Part shown: positions 11,582-19,581 of the stretch, piece by piece
Numbering within the stretch: the stretch's first letter is position 1
How the letters are laid out: each line of letters opens with the position of its first letter
Source: an uncultured Bacteroidota bacterium
GTDB taxonomy: Bacteria; Bacteroidota; Ignavibacteria; UBA10030; UBA8401
Reading direction: 5' to 3'
Length of the DNA: 46,331 bases
Assembly (NCBI GenBank): GCA_937920105.1
Contig: CALETH010000119.1
Coordinates: 1-46,331, forward strand
Translations under genes and position numbers: made by a program
Notes under the pieces: model-generated
Seen by the model: the letters and a program-made list of their open reading frames with translations, nothing else
Database searches by the model: none
What the model was told of the DNA's origin: nothing

Positions 11582-12153
11582 AAAAAAATGATTTTGCTGT
11601 TTTTGTAGATAGAGATGGCACTATCAATGTGGATGTGGATTTTCTTTCATCACCAGAACAGTTATCACTCATTCCACGCAGTGCCGAAGCAATTCGCGAA
11701 TTAAATGAATTACACATACCAGTAATTGTTATTACCAATCAATCCGGAATAGCACGTGGATATTTTACAGAAGAAGATTTACAAAAAATTCATCACACAC
11801 TAAACGAACAATTACAAACCCACCATGCTTTTGTTACCGATTATTTTTACTGTCCCCATTATCCGCCAATATCAGAAAAACAAGGAAAATATTTTGTAGA
11901 ATGTGAATGTCGGAAACCAAAACCCGGAATGTTACTTCAAGCACAAAAAAAATATCACTATAATTTACAAAACTCTTTTTTGGTTGGGGATAAGTGTATG
12001 GATATTCGTGCAGGAAAAAGTGTTGGAGCAAAAAGTATTTTGGTCTCTACCGGATATGGAAAAAAAGAACATCCACATTGTGTAAATGAAATTGATTTTT
12101 ATGCAACGGATTTATATGATGCAGTTCAATATATTAAACGCTGGTTCAAATAA
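11578..12153 (+). CDS. gmhB: D-glycero-D-manno-heptose 1,7-bisphosphate phosphatase (GmhB-type HAD)
   Basis: HAD-IIIA phosphatase that removes the C7 phosphate during ADP-heptose synthesis for lipopolysaccharide. The 191-aa protein has the nucleophile motif DRDGT (D11, D13), ITNQSG near residue 52, the structural zinc ligands C92, H94, C109 and C111 (YCPHYPP and CECRKPKPG), and the acidic motif GDKCMDI (D138). These zinc ligands separate GmhB and the related HisB phosphatase domain from other HADs; absence of a HisB partner favours GmhB. It is coupled to glgA by an ATGA overlap. Substrate specificity is inferred from the family. Confidence 0.88.
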   Translation: MKKNDFAVFVDRDGTINVDVDFLSSPEQLSLIPRSAEAIRELNELHIPVIVITNQSGIARGYFTEEDLQKIHHTLNEQLQTHHAFVTDYFYCPHYPPISEKQGKYFVECECRKPKPGMLLQAQKKYHYNLQNSFLVGDKCMDIRAGKSVGAKSILVSTGYGKKEHPHCVNEIDFYATDLYDAVQYIKRWFK

Positions 12154-12159
12154 ATAATT

Positions 12160-12232
12160 GTCATTCCTGCGAAAGCAGGAATCCAGTTTTTACTTAAGAT
12201 TTGTCATCCCGACTTATCGGGATTGACAAATC
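12160..12232. repeat. Hairpin repeat pair between gmhB and the lipoprotein gene
   Basis: Left hairpin 12160-12185 is GTCATTCCTGC...GCAGGAATCCA, the same family as 9892-9917. Right hairpin 12198-12232 has arms GATTTGTCA/TGACAAATC with an inner CCCGA/TCGGG. The right half is a different sequence from the usual REPIN partner, so this may be a hybrid or degraded element. It displaces the preceding gene from the lipoprotein start and contains spurious TTG starts. Confidence 0.75.
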
Positions 12233-12266
12233 TCAGAACAATAAAATAAATTATTTTCAAAAATTT

Positions 12267-13427
12267 ATGAAACAACAAAAAATTTTCGCAATTATAATAG
12301 TAACCATTTCACTTTTTTCTTTGCAATGTATGAAAGACCCGACTTCTGTGGGAAAAGATTTACTTCCACCTGGAGATTCTTTTTCTGTTGCTGATACAAC
12401 ATTCAGTAATTATAAAGATACAGTGGTGAGTGTTACTATTCCGATGGGAACAGGAGGAAGTAATTTGGTGGGAAATACTTCTTTCTTGAATAGTAAGGCG
12501 TTAGTAAAATTTAATCCGATTTCTTTTCCGGATTCTTTAAAAAATGCTTCGATAGAAAAGGCTTCAATAATTTTTTCTATCAACTACGAAAAAAATATTT
12601 CATCTTCATTGCAATTTTCTTTATTTGAGATTCAATCAAATTGGTCTTCAACAACATTTACTATTGATTCGTTAAATCTTCTTACACAAAATTCCATTGT
12701 TTCAGGAAATTCTAATAGTGATGATATTAGTATTGGAAAAAAAATTGTTTTCAATACTGTTGATACTTCTATTATTCGCAAGTGGATAAGAGCATCATAT
12801 GATACACTTGCTCCCAAAACGTATGGATTTATTGTAAGACCTTCTTCTGAAATGGAAAATACCGGAGTTTTTGGTTTTTCTCCTTTTGGTTCTGATACAC
12901 TATCACCAAAATTACAAATAATTTTTCTGAATAATGTGGGAACAAAAGATACTGTTACAATTTCTAGCGGAGAAGATACTTTTGTTGCAACTTCAACAGA
13001 AGTGTATGGAGATGATATTGTATTGCAAAGTGGTACGGCAACTCGTGGAATGGTATATTTTGATGTATCACATATCCCAATAAATTCTACTATTAATAAT
13101 GCAATGTTGGAATTGACCTTGAATACTGAAAAAAGTGAATTGGGGAAAAGTAATTTTGCAGATTCTATTATTGTCAGCACAACAGATTCTGCAAAAATAA
13201 AATATGCTGTATTGGGAACAAAGAAAACATCAGATGCTTCAATAATATATTCTGCGAATGTTTCTTTTATTGTTGATTCATGGCTTCACAATGTGAATAT
13301 CAATGAAGGATTTGTTTTACGTTCACCAACAGAAAATTCTACCGTCAATAAATTAGTGTTTTATTCTTCATACGAAGTTGATGTAAAAAAACGCCCTAAA
13401 TTATTTATTACCTATTCTAAAAAATAA
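12267..13427 (+). CDS. Putative lipoprotein with two DNRLRE/DUF4270-like beta domains
   Basis: A 386-aa exported protein. The N-terminus (MKQQK, hydrophobic stretch 6-19, then C21 in SLQC) looks like a lipoprotein signal, although Q at -1 is not the classical lipobox. The mature part has two similar all-beta regions (about 40-215 and 230-386). Each has the pattern 'ISSGEDTFV ... MVYFDVS ... FVLRS ... PKLFITY' seen in DNRLRE/CBM96-type carbohydrate or surface domains of FCB-group proteins. The ATG at 12267 is chosen because the upstream in-frame TTG (12201) lies inside a repeat. An outer-membrane barrel gene follows 133 bp on, so a shared envelope role is possible. Function unknown. Confidence 0.72.
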   Translation: MKQQKIFAIIIVTISLFSLQCMKDPTSVGKDLLPPGDSFSVADTTFSNYKDTVVSVTIPMGTGGSNLVGNTSFLNSKALVKFNPISFPDSLKNASIEKASIIFSINYEKNISSSLQFSLFEIQSNWSSTTFTIDSLNLLTQNSIVSGNSNSDDISIGKKIVFNTVDTSIIRKWIRASYDTLAPKTYGFIVRPSSEMENTGVFGFSPFGSDTLSPKLQIIFLNNVGTKDTVTISSGEDTFVATSTEVYGDDIVLQSGTATRGMVYFDVSHIPINSTINNAMLELTLNTEKSELGKSNFADSIIVSTTDSAKIKYAVLGTKKTSDASIIYSANVSFIVDSWLHNVNINEGFVLRSPTENSTVNKLVFYSSYEVDVKKRPKLFITYSKK

Positions 13428-13444
13428 ATGAAACTTGTGGAGTT

Positions 13445-13511
13445 TGTCATGCCCGAATGTTTTAATCGGGCATCCACAAATAGATTCCCGCTAAAAACGT
13501 GCGGGAATGAC
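13445..13511. repeat. REPIN-like paired hairpin element
   Basis: A 67-bp composite: left hairpin GTCATGCCCGA...TCGGGCATCCA (13445-13475) and right hairpin GATTCCCGC...GCGGGAATGAC (13483-13511). The left half matches 31054-31084 with one difference in the loop length or sequence; the right half matches 9934-9962. It lies between two envelope genes. Confidence 0.88.
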
Positions 13512-13560
13512 ACTAAGTTGCAAGTGGTGAAAAATTAAATTCTTAATTCCAATTATTCTT

Positions 13561-14790
13561 ATGAAAAAATATTTTGTATTCATTTCGCTTTTTTTGATTT
13601 CTTCTTTTGGATTTGCTCAAGTTGGTTCAGTCTATTCACGATTTGGTGTGGGAGAAATTAGTAATTACATTTCCGATAAATCTGCAGCAATGGGAAGAAG
13701 TGGGATTGTGTATATGAGTGAAGAAACACCAAACATTAAAAATCCCGCAGCACTTTCGAATATTAACCGTACAATGCTTACAGCACACTTTCAATATAAT
13801 AATTACATGATGGATGATGGAAAAAATTCTTCATCTCAAGGAAAAGGAAATATTGAAAGCATGTTCATTACATTTCCTGTGTATAAACCATCAGAAATAG
13901 TTTTTTCTGCTGGTCTTGCACCATTTAGTACTGTTGGATATTCTTTAGAACAAAATTCAGTGTATGATACACTCAATATAAAACAACAATTTTTCGGCAG
14001 CGGAAATCTTACATCAGCACAAGTAAGTTTATCATATTCACCAATATCATTTTTATCACTTGGTGTAACTACACAATATTTTTTTGGAACACAGACTCAC
14101 AGACAAACGTTGGAATTTTTGAATACTAATTTTTACAAAACCGATGTTCAGCAAGAACGTTCAATGAAGGGAGTTGGTTTTACTATTGGTGGAGTGTTTA
14201 AAGGCGTGGATAATCTTTTTTCAACAGAAAAAAATCTCAACATTGGTGGAGCGTTTTTCCTTGGTTCACAACTCAATGTTGATGAAGAAACAATTAGCGA
14301 TTTTTCTTCCAAGTATGATACAACACTATTAAAAAATCAAACAATGAAAATTCCACCAAGCATTGCACTTGGAATTTCTTATAAAATTAATCGATGGATG
14401 TTAGTAAGTGATTTTCATACACAATTGTGGAATGACTTTTCGTATCAAAATATTCATCCTAAAGAAATCCAAAACAGTACGCATATTGGAATTGGTGCAG
14501 AAATTTCTCCCAGCAAAGAATCTCATCAATCATTTTTTGATGAACTTTCCTATCGTATAGGAGCGTATATGAATACTTCCTATATCAAACTCAACAATAC
14601 TTCTATTGATGAATATTTTGTTACTGCGGGAATGGGTTTTTCTTTAAGTAATGATACAAAAATGAATATTGGAATTGAATTTGGTACTCGCGGAACAACA
14701 TCTTCTTCTTTAATTAAAGATACCATTACACGTCTCACGGTTTCATTCAATGCGAGTGATATTTGGTTCATTCAACCGGAAATAGAATAA
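13561..14790 (+). CDS. Outer-membrane beta-barrel protein, FadL/PorV-like
   Basis: A 409-aa outer-membrane protein. A signal peptide (MKKYFVFISLFLISSFGFA, cleavage near residue 19-20) is followed by SVYSRFGVGEI and NPAALSN, features of FadL/PorV-type 14-strand barrels in the FCB group. The rest alternates amphipathic strands and turns (GLAPFSTVGYS, VSLSYSPISFLSLGV, GMGFSLSNDTKMNIGIEFG). A PorV-like protein would serve T9SS cargo; a FadL-like one would take up hydrophobic molecules. The sequence alone does not decide. Start is the ATG at 13561, after a weak leader. Confidence 0.75.
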   Translation: MKKYFVFISLFLISSFGFAQVGSVYSRFGVGEISNYISDKSAAMGRSGIVYMSEETPNIKNPAALSNINRTMLTAHFQYNNYMMDDGKNSSSQGKGNIESMFITFPVYKPSEIVFSAGLAPFSTVGYSLEQNSVYDTLNIKQQFFGSGNLTSAQVSLSYSPISFLSLGVTTQYFFGTQTHRQTLEFLNTNFYKTDVQQERSMKGVGFTIGGVFKGVDNLFSTEKNLNIGGAFFLGSQLNVDEETISDFSSKYDTTLLKNQTMKIPPSIALGISYKINRWMLVSDFHTQLWNDFSYQNIHPKEIQNSTHIGIGAEISPSKESHQSFFDELSYRIGAYMNTSYIKLNNTSIDEYFVTAGMGFSLSNDTKMNIGIEFGTRGTTSSSLIKDTITRLTVSFNASDIWFIQPEIE

Positions 14791-14802
14791 TACGTTAATA
14801 TC

Positions 14803-14868
14803 AGACATTTTACTAAAAGATTATATAAATTTTTATCGTTTTACATAAAGTTTATAAATAAAATGTCT
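14803..14868. promoter_or_regulatory. Spaced 10-bp inverted repeat upstream of rpiB
   Basis: AGACATTTTA (14803-14812) and its exact reverse complement TAAAATGTCT (14859-14868) are 46 bp apart in the 104-bp leader of rpiB. They could form the base of a stem in an RNA leader or two halves of an operator. The DNA between is very AT-rich. No known riboswitch is recognised. Confidence 0.4.
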
Positions 14869-14894
14869 AACATTTTTATAGATTAAATAACATA

Positions 14895-15335
14895 ATGATA
14901 ATTGCCTTAGCAAGCGACCACGCTGGTTTCGCCTACAAAGAAAAAGTAAAAACATTACTTACCACTCTTGGAATTCCTTTCAAAGATTTCGGAACACATT
15001 CCGCAAATTCCGTAGATTATCCTGATTATGCACATATTGCCTCTGAAGCAATTTCCAACGGAGAATGCACTCAAGGAATTTTTGTGTGTGGTTCAGGAAT
15101 TGGAATGTCCATCGTAGCCAACAAGCACAAAAACGTTCGTGCTGCTGTATGTGAATCCATCATTGCAGCAGAACTTTCTCGCAAACACAATAATGCAAAT
15201 GTTTTGTGTTTTGGCGAACGATTAGTTTCGTGGGAAACTGCAGAGCAGATGGTGAAAATATTTTTAGAAACTTCTTTTGAAGGTGGAAGACACAGTGGAA
15301 GAGTGGAAAAAATTCACTCATTAACAGGATGTTGA
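14895..15335 (+). CDS. rpiB: Ribose-5-phosphate isomerase B
   Basis: Interconverts ribose 5-phosphate and ribulose 5-phosphate in the pentose phosphate pathway. The 146-aa LacAB/RpiB-family protein has SDHAGF (D8, H9), VDYPDYA (40-46), the catalytic cysteine C65 in VCGSGIG, and the C-terminal GGRHSGRVEKI phosphate-binding arginines. Length is normal. ATG at 14895. It is followed by two abutting 27-bp palindromes and the ORF6N gene. Confidence 0.95.
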   Translation: MIIALASDHAGFAYKEKVKTLLTTLGIPFKDFGTHSANSVDYPDYAHIASEAISNGECTQGIFVCGSGIGMSIVANKHKNVRAAVCESIIAAELSRKHNNANVLCFGERLVSWETAEQMVKIFLETSFEGGRHSGRVEKIHSLTGC

Positions 15336-15342
15336 AAAACTC

Positions 15343-15396
15343 TTTAAGGAGCCAAATTGGCACCTTAAACTTGAGGTACCAATTTGACACCTCAAG
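15343..15396. promoter_or_regulatory. Two abutting 27-bp palindromes upstream of the ORF6N gene
   Basis: Palindrome 1 (15343-15369) pairs 12 of 13 arm positions: TTTAAGGAGCCAA on the left, TTGGCACCTTAAA on the right. Palindrome 2 (15370-15396) pairs 11 of 13: CTTGAGGTACCAA and TTGACACCTCAAG. They touch without a spacer. Palindrome 2 is 25/27 identical to 15628-15654 inside the ORF6N coding sequence. No run of T follows, so a simple terminator is unlikely. Operator, mobile palindromic element or recombination substrate are all possible. Confidence 0.75.
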
Positions 15397-15430
15397 ATAA
15401 AATCAAAAGATTATTTTTTTTAAAATTTTT

Positions 15431-15928
15431 ATGAAAGAATCCGTAGTCATTCGCGAAATAATTGAAGAACGAATTTTTCTTCTTCGTGGAAATAAAATCA
15501 TGTTAGATTTTCATCTTGCAGAATTATACGGAACAGAAACTAAAATTATCAAACGAGCAGTCAAAAGAAATAAACTTCGTTTTCCGGAAGATTTTTGTTT
15601 TGAACTCACACAAAAAGAATGGGAAAACTTGAGGTACCAATTTGGCACCTCAAAATGGGGAGGCATTCGTTATATTCCATTTGCATTTACAGAACAAGGT
15701 GTTTCAATGCTTTCCAGTGTGTTGCGAACAAAAAAAGCAGTACAAATAAATATTCAAATAATGAGAACATTTGTTCAACTCAGAAAAATTATTGCTCTTC
15801 ACAAAGAACTTTCAGAAAAATTAGAACAATTAGAAAAACGTCATGATACACAATTCAAAATTGTTTTTGATGCATTGCGTGAACTCATGAATCCACCAGA
15901 AAAACCAAAACGCCGTATAGGATTTTAG
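15431..15928 (+). CDS. ORF6N-domain DNA-binding protein
   Basis: A 165-aa protein with an ORF6N domain (about 8-95), a DNA-binding module of phage and bacterial regulators. Signatures are RGNKIMLDFHLAELYGTETK, then RFPEDFCFELT and YIPFAFTEQGVSMLSSVL. The C-terminal third is a charged coiled-coil (about 105-150) ending in a basic tail KPKRRIGF. Such genes are common accessory genes in FCB genomes; their targets are unknown. The variable segment LRYQFGTS between the two conserved blocks is encoded by a copy of the palindrome found twice upstream. The ATG at 15431 has no Shine-Dalgarno. No phage genes adjoin it. Confidence 0.88.
   Translation: MKESVVIREIIEERIFLLRGNKIMLDFHLAELYGTETKIIKRAVKRNKLRFPEDFCFELTQKEWENLRYQFGTSKWGGIRYIPFAFTEQGVSMLSSVLRTKKAVQINIQIMRTFVQLRKIIALHKELSEKLEQLEKRHDTQFKIVFDALRELMNPPEKPKRRIGF
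15628..15654. repeat. In-gene copy of the ORF6N palindrome
   Basis: Inside codons 66-75 of the ORF6N gene, this 27-bp stretch differs from the upstream palindrome (15370-15396) at only two positions. It is itself nearly palindromic (TTGAGGTACCAA / TTGGCACCTCAA). It encodes the segment LRYQFGTS. Confidence 0.8.
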
Positions 15929-15949
15929 AAACATATATTAGGAGTTATT

Positions 15950-17395
15950 ATGAAATATATTATTTATACAGTTTTCATTTTTTTGTTTGTGGTAGAATGT
16001 CACTCTCAATATACCCTACCTCAAGATGTAGTAGAAAGTATAAATAAAAGAATTGAAATTGGATTAAACCCAAGTATTGCGATTGGAGTTATTAATAAAA
16101 CTGGCACATACTATTTTAATTTTGGAAAAACAAAAGAAAATGGTACACCAGTCAATGAACACACCATTTACGAAATAGGTTCAATCACTAAAACATTCAC
16201 TGCAATTTTATTAGCACAACAAGAAATAGAAGGAAAACTCAAAATAGATGACCCAATAAAAAATTACCTTCCTGCAGAAGTAAAAGTGCCACAAAAAGGT
16301 AAAACAGAAATCACCTTTAAACATCTTTCTAATCACACTTCTGGATTACCAAATATACCAACAAATTTCTCGCCATTTAATATTGATAATCCATATGTTC
16401 ATTATACTGTTAATCAAATGTATTCATTTCTTTCAACATATGAATTACCACGAGAGATAGGTATTTCTTTTGAGTATTCAAATGTAGCACAAGGATTGTT
16501 AGGACATATTCTTGCTTTAAATGCAAAATGTTCTTATGAAGAACTTATGTTGAAAGTGATTGCTAATCCTTTAGGTATGAAAGAGACAAAAATACATTTT
16601 GATGAAAAAATGAAAAAGAATTTGGCAATTCCTCATAGAGATGGTGAAGAAGTATCCAATTGGGATATTCCTACATTCGCTGGTGCTGGTGCTATAAGAA
16701 GTTCTACATTTGACATGCTTAAATTTCTAAACACCAATATGGAACTTAAAAAAACAGTTTTAACAAATGCTATAAAAAAAACGCATGAAGTGACATTTGA
16801 AAAGCCTAATAAAACAAGAATAGGACTTGGATGGCTCATAGTAAAAGGAGCAAAAGGTGATATCATTTGTCATGATGGGGAAACGGGTGGGTATAAAGCG
16901 TTTGTGGGTTTTGTAAAAGAAGATTCAATAGGTGTTGTCCTTTTTACAAATTCAGCAGAAAATATTCACGACATTGCTTTTCATTTACTTGATTCTAGTA
17001 AATCTTTACAACAAGTAAAGAAAAGTCTTTCAATAGAAATAAGAAGAATTATTAATAAAAAAGATGTACACAAATTAATTGAATTTTTTAATGATGTTAA
17101 ACAGAAAAACAATTTACATGAATATAATTTTAATGAAACCTCGTTAAATTTTTTAGCATATTCATTTGTAGAAAAAAATATAGAAGTAGCACTAGTAATT
17201 TTTAAATTTATAATAGAATTATATCCTACTTCATATAGTGTATATGATAGTTATGGAGAAGCATTATTAAAAAATGGACAAAAAGAATTAGCAATAGAAA
17301 ATTATAAAAAATCTATAGAATTGAATCCTGAAAATATAAATGGTATTAAAATATTAAAAGAATTAGGTGTAGAAATTTCAACAACAAAAAAATAA
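15950..17395 (+). CDS. Serine beta-lactamase-like hydrolase with C-terminal TPR
   Basis: A 481-aa exported class C beta-lactamase/penicillin-binding-like serine hydrolase. A signal peptide (1-20) precedes the catalytic domain, with SxxK at S78-I-T-K81, YxN at Y176-S-N178 and HxG at H308-D-G310. The C-terminal 60 residues form a tetratricopeptide hairpin (YDSYGEALLKNGQKELAIE, about 423-470). Family members act as esterases, D-peptidases or lactamases; the substrate cannot be told here and antibiotic resistance should not be assumed. A clear Shine-Dalgarno AGGAG (15940-15944) supports the ATG at 15950. It follows the ORF6N gene by 21 bp. Confidence 0.86.
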   Translation: MKYIIYTVFIFLFVVECHSQYTLPQDVVESINKRIEIGLNPSIAIGVINKTGTYYFNFGKTKENGTPVNEHTIYEIGSITKTFTAILLAQQEIEGKLKIDDPIKNYLPAEVKVPQKGKTEITFKHLSNHTSGLPNIPTNFSPFNIDNPYVHYTVNQMYSFLSTYELPREIGISFEYSNVAQGLLGHILALNAKCSYEELMLKVIANPLGMKETKIHFDEKMKKNLAIPHRDGEEVSNWDIPTFAGAGAIRSSTFDMLKFLNTNMELKKTVLTNAIKKTHEVTFEKPNKTRIGLGWLIVKGAKGDIICHDGETGGYKAFVGFVKEDSIGVVLFTNSAENIHDIAFHLLDSSKSLQQVKKSLSIEIRRIINKKDVHKLIEFFNDVKQKNNLHEYNFNETSLNFLAYSFVEKNIEVALVIFKFIIELYPTSYSVYDSYGEALLKNGQKELAIENYKKSIELNPENINGIKILKELGVEISTTKK

Positions 17396-17419
17396 TTCAT
17401 CTATTTATTATTTACTCTT

Positions 17420-18703
17420 ATGAATCAACTCCAACAATTTGACACAGAAATTTACACAGCAATTGCAAACGAAAAAAATCGTCAAAACACAAAATTAGAA
17501 CTCATTGCATCAGAAAATTTTGTAAGTCCGGCAGTAATGCAAGCAGCCGGAAGTGTGATGACGAACAAATACGCAGAAGGGTATCCCGGAAAAAGATATT
17601 ACGGTGGATGTGAATATGTTGATGTTGCAGAAGACCTTGCACGTGAACGAGCAAAAAAACTTTTCGGAGCAGAATATGCGAACGTGCAGCCACATTCAGG
17701 TTCACAAGCGAACATGGCAGTATATTTTACATTTATTAAACCCGGGGATAAAGTATTGGGAATGAATCTTTCGCACGGTGGACATCTTACCCATGGTTCA
17801 CCAGTAAATTTTTCCGGACAAATGTATAATTTTTCTGCGTATGGAGTAAAAAAAGAAACCGGTTACATTGATTACAATGAAGTAGAAGCAATCGCCAAAA
17901 AAGAAAAACCAAAACTCATCACTGTTGGAGCAAGTGCCTATTCTCGTAATATTGATTTCAAAAAATTTCGAGAAATCGCAGATATGGTTGGTGCATTTTT
18001 ATTTGCTGATATTGCTCATCCTGCCGGACTTATTGCTGCAAAATTATTGAGCGACCCAATTCCATATTGTCATGTTGTAACATCCACAACACACAAAACA
18101 CTTCGCGGTCCACGTGGCGGACTTATTTTATTAGGAAAAGATTTTGAAAATCCATTTGGCATCGTTGCACCAAAATCCGGAAGAACAAAAATGATGTCCG
18201 AATTATTAGATTCAATGGTGATTCCCGGAATTCAAGGTGGACCACTTATGCACATTATCGCTGCAAAAGCAGTTGCATTCAAAGAAGCATTGCAACCAGA
18301 ATTTAAATTGTATGCACAACAAATAATTAAAAATGCACAAGCATTATGTTTAGCATTAGTATCAAAAGAATATAATATTATTTCTGGTGGAACAGATAAT
18401 CATTTAATGTTGATAGACCTTCGCAATAAAAATATTAGTGGAAAAGAAGCACAAGAATTATTAGATGAAGCAGGAATCACTACAAATAAAAATGCTGTTC
18501 CATTTGATGACAAATCGCCACTCATCACCAGTGGAATTCGTTTAGGAACAGCAGCGCTTACCACACGCGGAATGAAAGAAACAGAAATGCAGCATGTTGC
18601 AAATTTTATTGAGGAAGTGATAACAAATCGTGAAAAAGAAACAGTAAGAAAAAAAGTTGAAGAGTTGTGTAATAAATTTCCTTTGTATCAAGAAAAAATA
18701 TAA
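17420..18703 (+). CDS. glyA: Serine hydroxymethyltransferase
   Basis: PLP enzyme converting serine and tetrahydrofolate to glycine and methylene-tetrahydrofolate. The 427-aa protein has KLELIASENFVSPAV near the N-terminus, the YPGKRYYGGCEYVD block, and the PLP-lysine motif STTHKTLRGPRGG with K226. Length is typical. ATG at 17420, 24 bp after the beta-lactamase gene, without a Shine-Dalgarno. With gcvP at 6061 it covers the serine-glycine one-carbon branch, although the two are not in one operon. Confidence 0.97.
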   Translation: MNQLQQFDTEIYTAIANEKNRQNTKLELIASENFVSPAVMQAAGSVMTNKYAEGYPGKRYYGGCEYVDVAEDLARERAKKLFGAEYANVQPHSGSQANMAVYFTFIKPGDKVLGMNLSHGGHLTHGSPVNFSGQMYNFSAYGVKKETGYIDYNEVEAIAKKEKPKLITVGASAYSRNIDFKKFREIADMVGAFLFADIAHPAGLIAAKLLSDPIPYCHVVTSTTHKTLRGPRGGLILLGKDFENPFGIVAPKSGRTKMMSELLDSMVIPGIQGGPLMHIIAAKAVAFKEALQPEFKLYAQQIIKNAQALCLALVSKEYNIISGGTDNHLMLIDLRNKNISGKEAQELLDEAGITTNKNAVPFDDKSPLITSGIRLGTAALTTRGMKETEMQHVANFIEEVITNREKETVRKKVEELCNKFPLYQEKI

Positions 18704-18710
18704 AAATGTG

Positions 18711-18802
18711 AATTCCCCTCCTATTTATAGGAGGGGTTAGGGGAGGTCAGTAAATACAAAAATGACCACCCTTTAATTCCCTCCTAAAAGGAGGGAAAAA
18801 TT
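18711..18802. repeat. C/G-rich double-hairpin repeat between glyA and tatC
   Basis: Hairpin one is CCCCTCCTATTTATAGGAGGGG without its outer bases at 18715-18736, followed by TTAGGGGAGG. Hairpin two is CCCTCCTAAAAGGAGGG (18779-18795). GGTCA and TGACC flank the middle. A related hairpin is at 24773-24809. This type of G-run/C-run element is far richer in GC than the surrounding DNA. It lies 14 bp before the tatC ATG and is unlikely to be coding. Confidence 0.75.
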
Positions 18803-18816
18803 ATTCAAAAACCTCA

Positions 18817-19581
18817 ATGTCCAACATCATCGAAACACTACAAAAAAGTGAAATGCCATTTCTTGAGCATTTAGAAGAACTGCGTTGGAGAATTATCAAA
18901 GCAGTAATATCAGTTGTTATTGCAAGTATCGGAGCAGCATTTTTTGCAGAATATTTAGTGAAAGAAATATTATTAGGACCACTTCTTGCTGTTGGGTTAA
19001 AAGCACAAGTACTCACGCCATACGGAATCATGCTATTATATATGGAAGTTGTCCTTGTTGCGGGAATTATTATAAGCATGCCCGTCGTTCTTTATCAACT
19101 TTGGCAATTCATTGCACCCGCACTTTTGCCCGGTGAAAGAAAATATTCTTGGTGGATAATATTTTTTACATCATTATGTTTTCTTGCAGGAATTGCATTT
19201 GGTTATTTCGTTATCCTTCCAACCTCACTTGCTTTTTTTTCATCATTTGGAACCACAATTATAGAACTCAACATTGCGATTGATAGTTATGTGAGTTTTG
19301 TTTTAACGCTAATTCTCGGTGCAGGATTAATTTTTGAATTACCAATGGTAACCTATTTTCTTTCCAAAATAGGAATTCTCCATCCATTATTAATGAGAAA
19401 ATATCGCAGACATGCAATAGTTATCATCCTTATTATTTCTGCACTGGTAACACCAACACCAGATATTCTTACCCAAAGTCTCTTTGCTGCACCAATGATA
19501 ATTCTTTATGAAATCAGTATTTTCATTTCTCACTACGCACAGAAAAAACAATCTAATGAAATCTCGCCTACACACACTTGA
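18817..19581 (+). CDS. tatC: Sec-independent protein translocase TatC
   Basis: Multispanning receptor of the twin-arginine translocase, which exports folded proteins. The 254-aa protein starts with the conserved cytosolic motif FLEHLEELRWRI (15-26) and has six hydrophobic segments (about 25-45, 68-90, 108-132, 155-178, 193-208 and 211-228). Between segments 2 and 3 is the conserved FIAPALLPGERK loop. Length is normal. No tatA/tatB gene is seen in the window. ATG at 18817; the 3' end overlaps the prenyl synthase start by 26 bp. Confidence 0.94.
   Translation: MSNIIETLQKSEMPFLEHLEELRWRIIKAVISVVIASIGAAFFAEYLVKEILLGPLLAVGLKAQVLTPYGIMLLYMEVVLVAGIIISMPVVLYQLWQFIAPALLPGERKYSWWIIFFTSLCFLAGIAFGYFVILPTSLAFFSSFGTTIIELNIAIDSYVSFVLTLILGAGLIFELPMVTYFLSKIGILHPLLMRKYRRHAIVIILIISALVTPTPDILTQSLFAAPMIILYEISIFISHYAQKKQSNEISPTHT

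Noticed and set aside
12201..12266. Longer N-terminus for the lipoprotein from a TTG at 12201
   Set aside because: The added residues are encoded by a hairpin repeat, and the signal sequence begins properly at the ATG at 12267.
15343..15396. Palindromes after rpiB as a rho-independent terminator
   Set aside because: No T-run follows either stem, and the near-identical in-gene copy points to another role, though some termination cannot be excluded.
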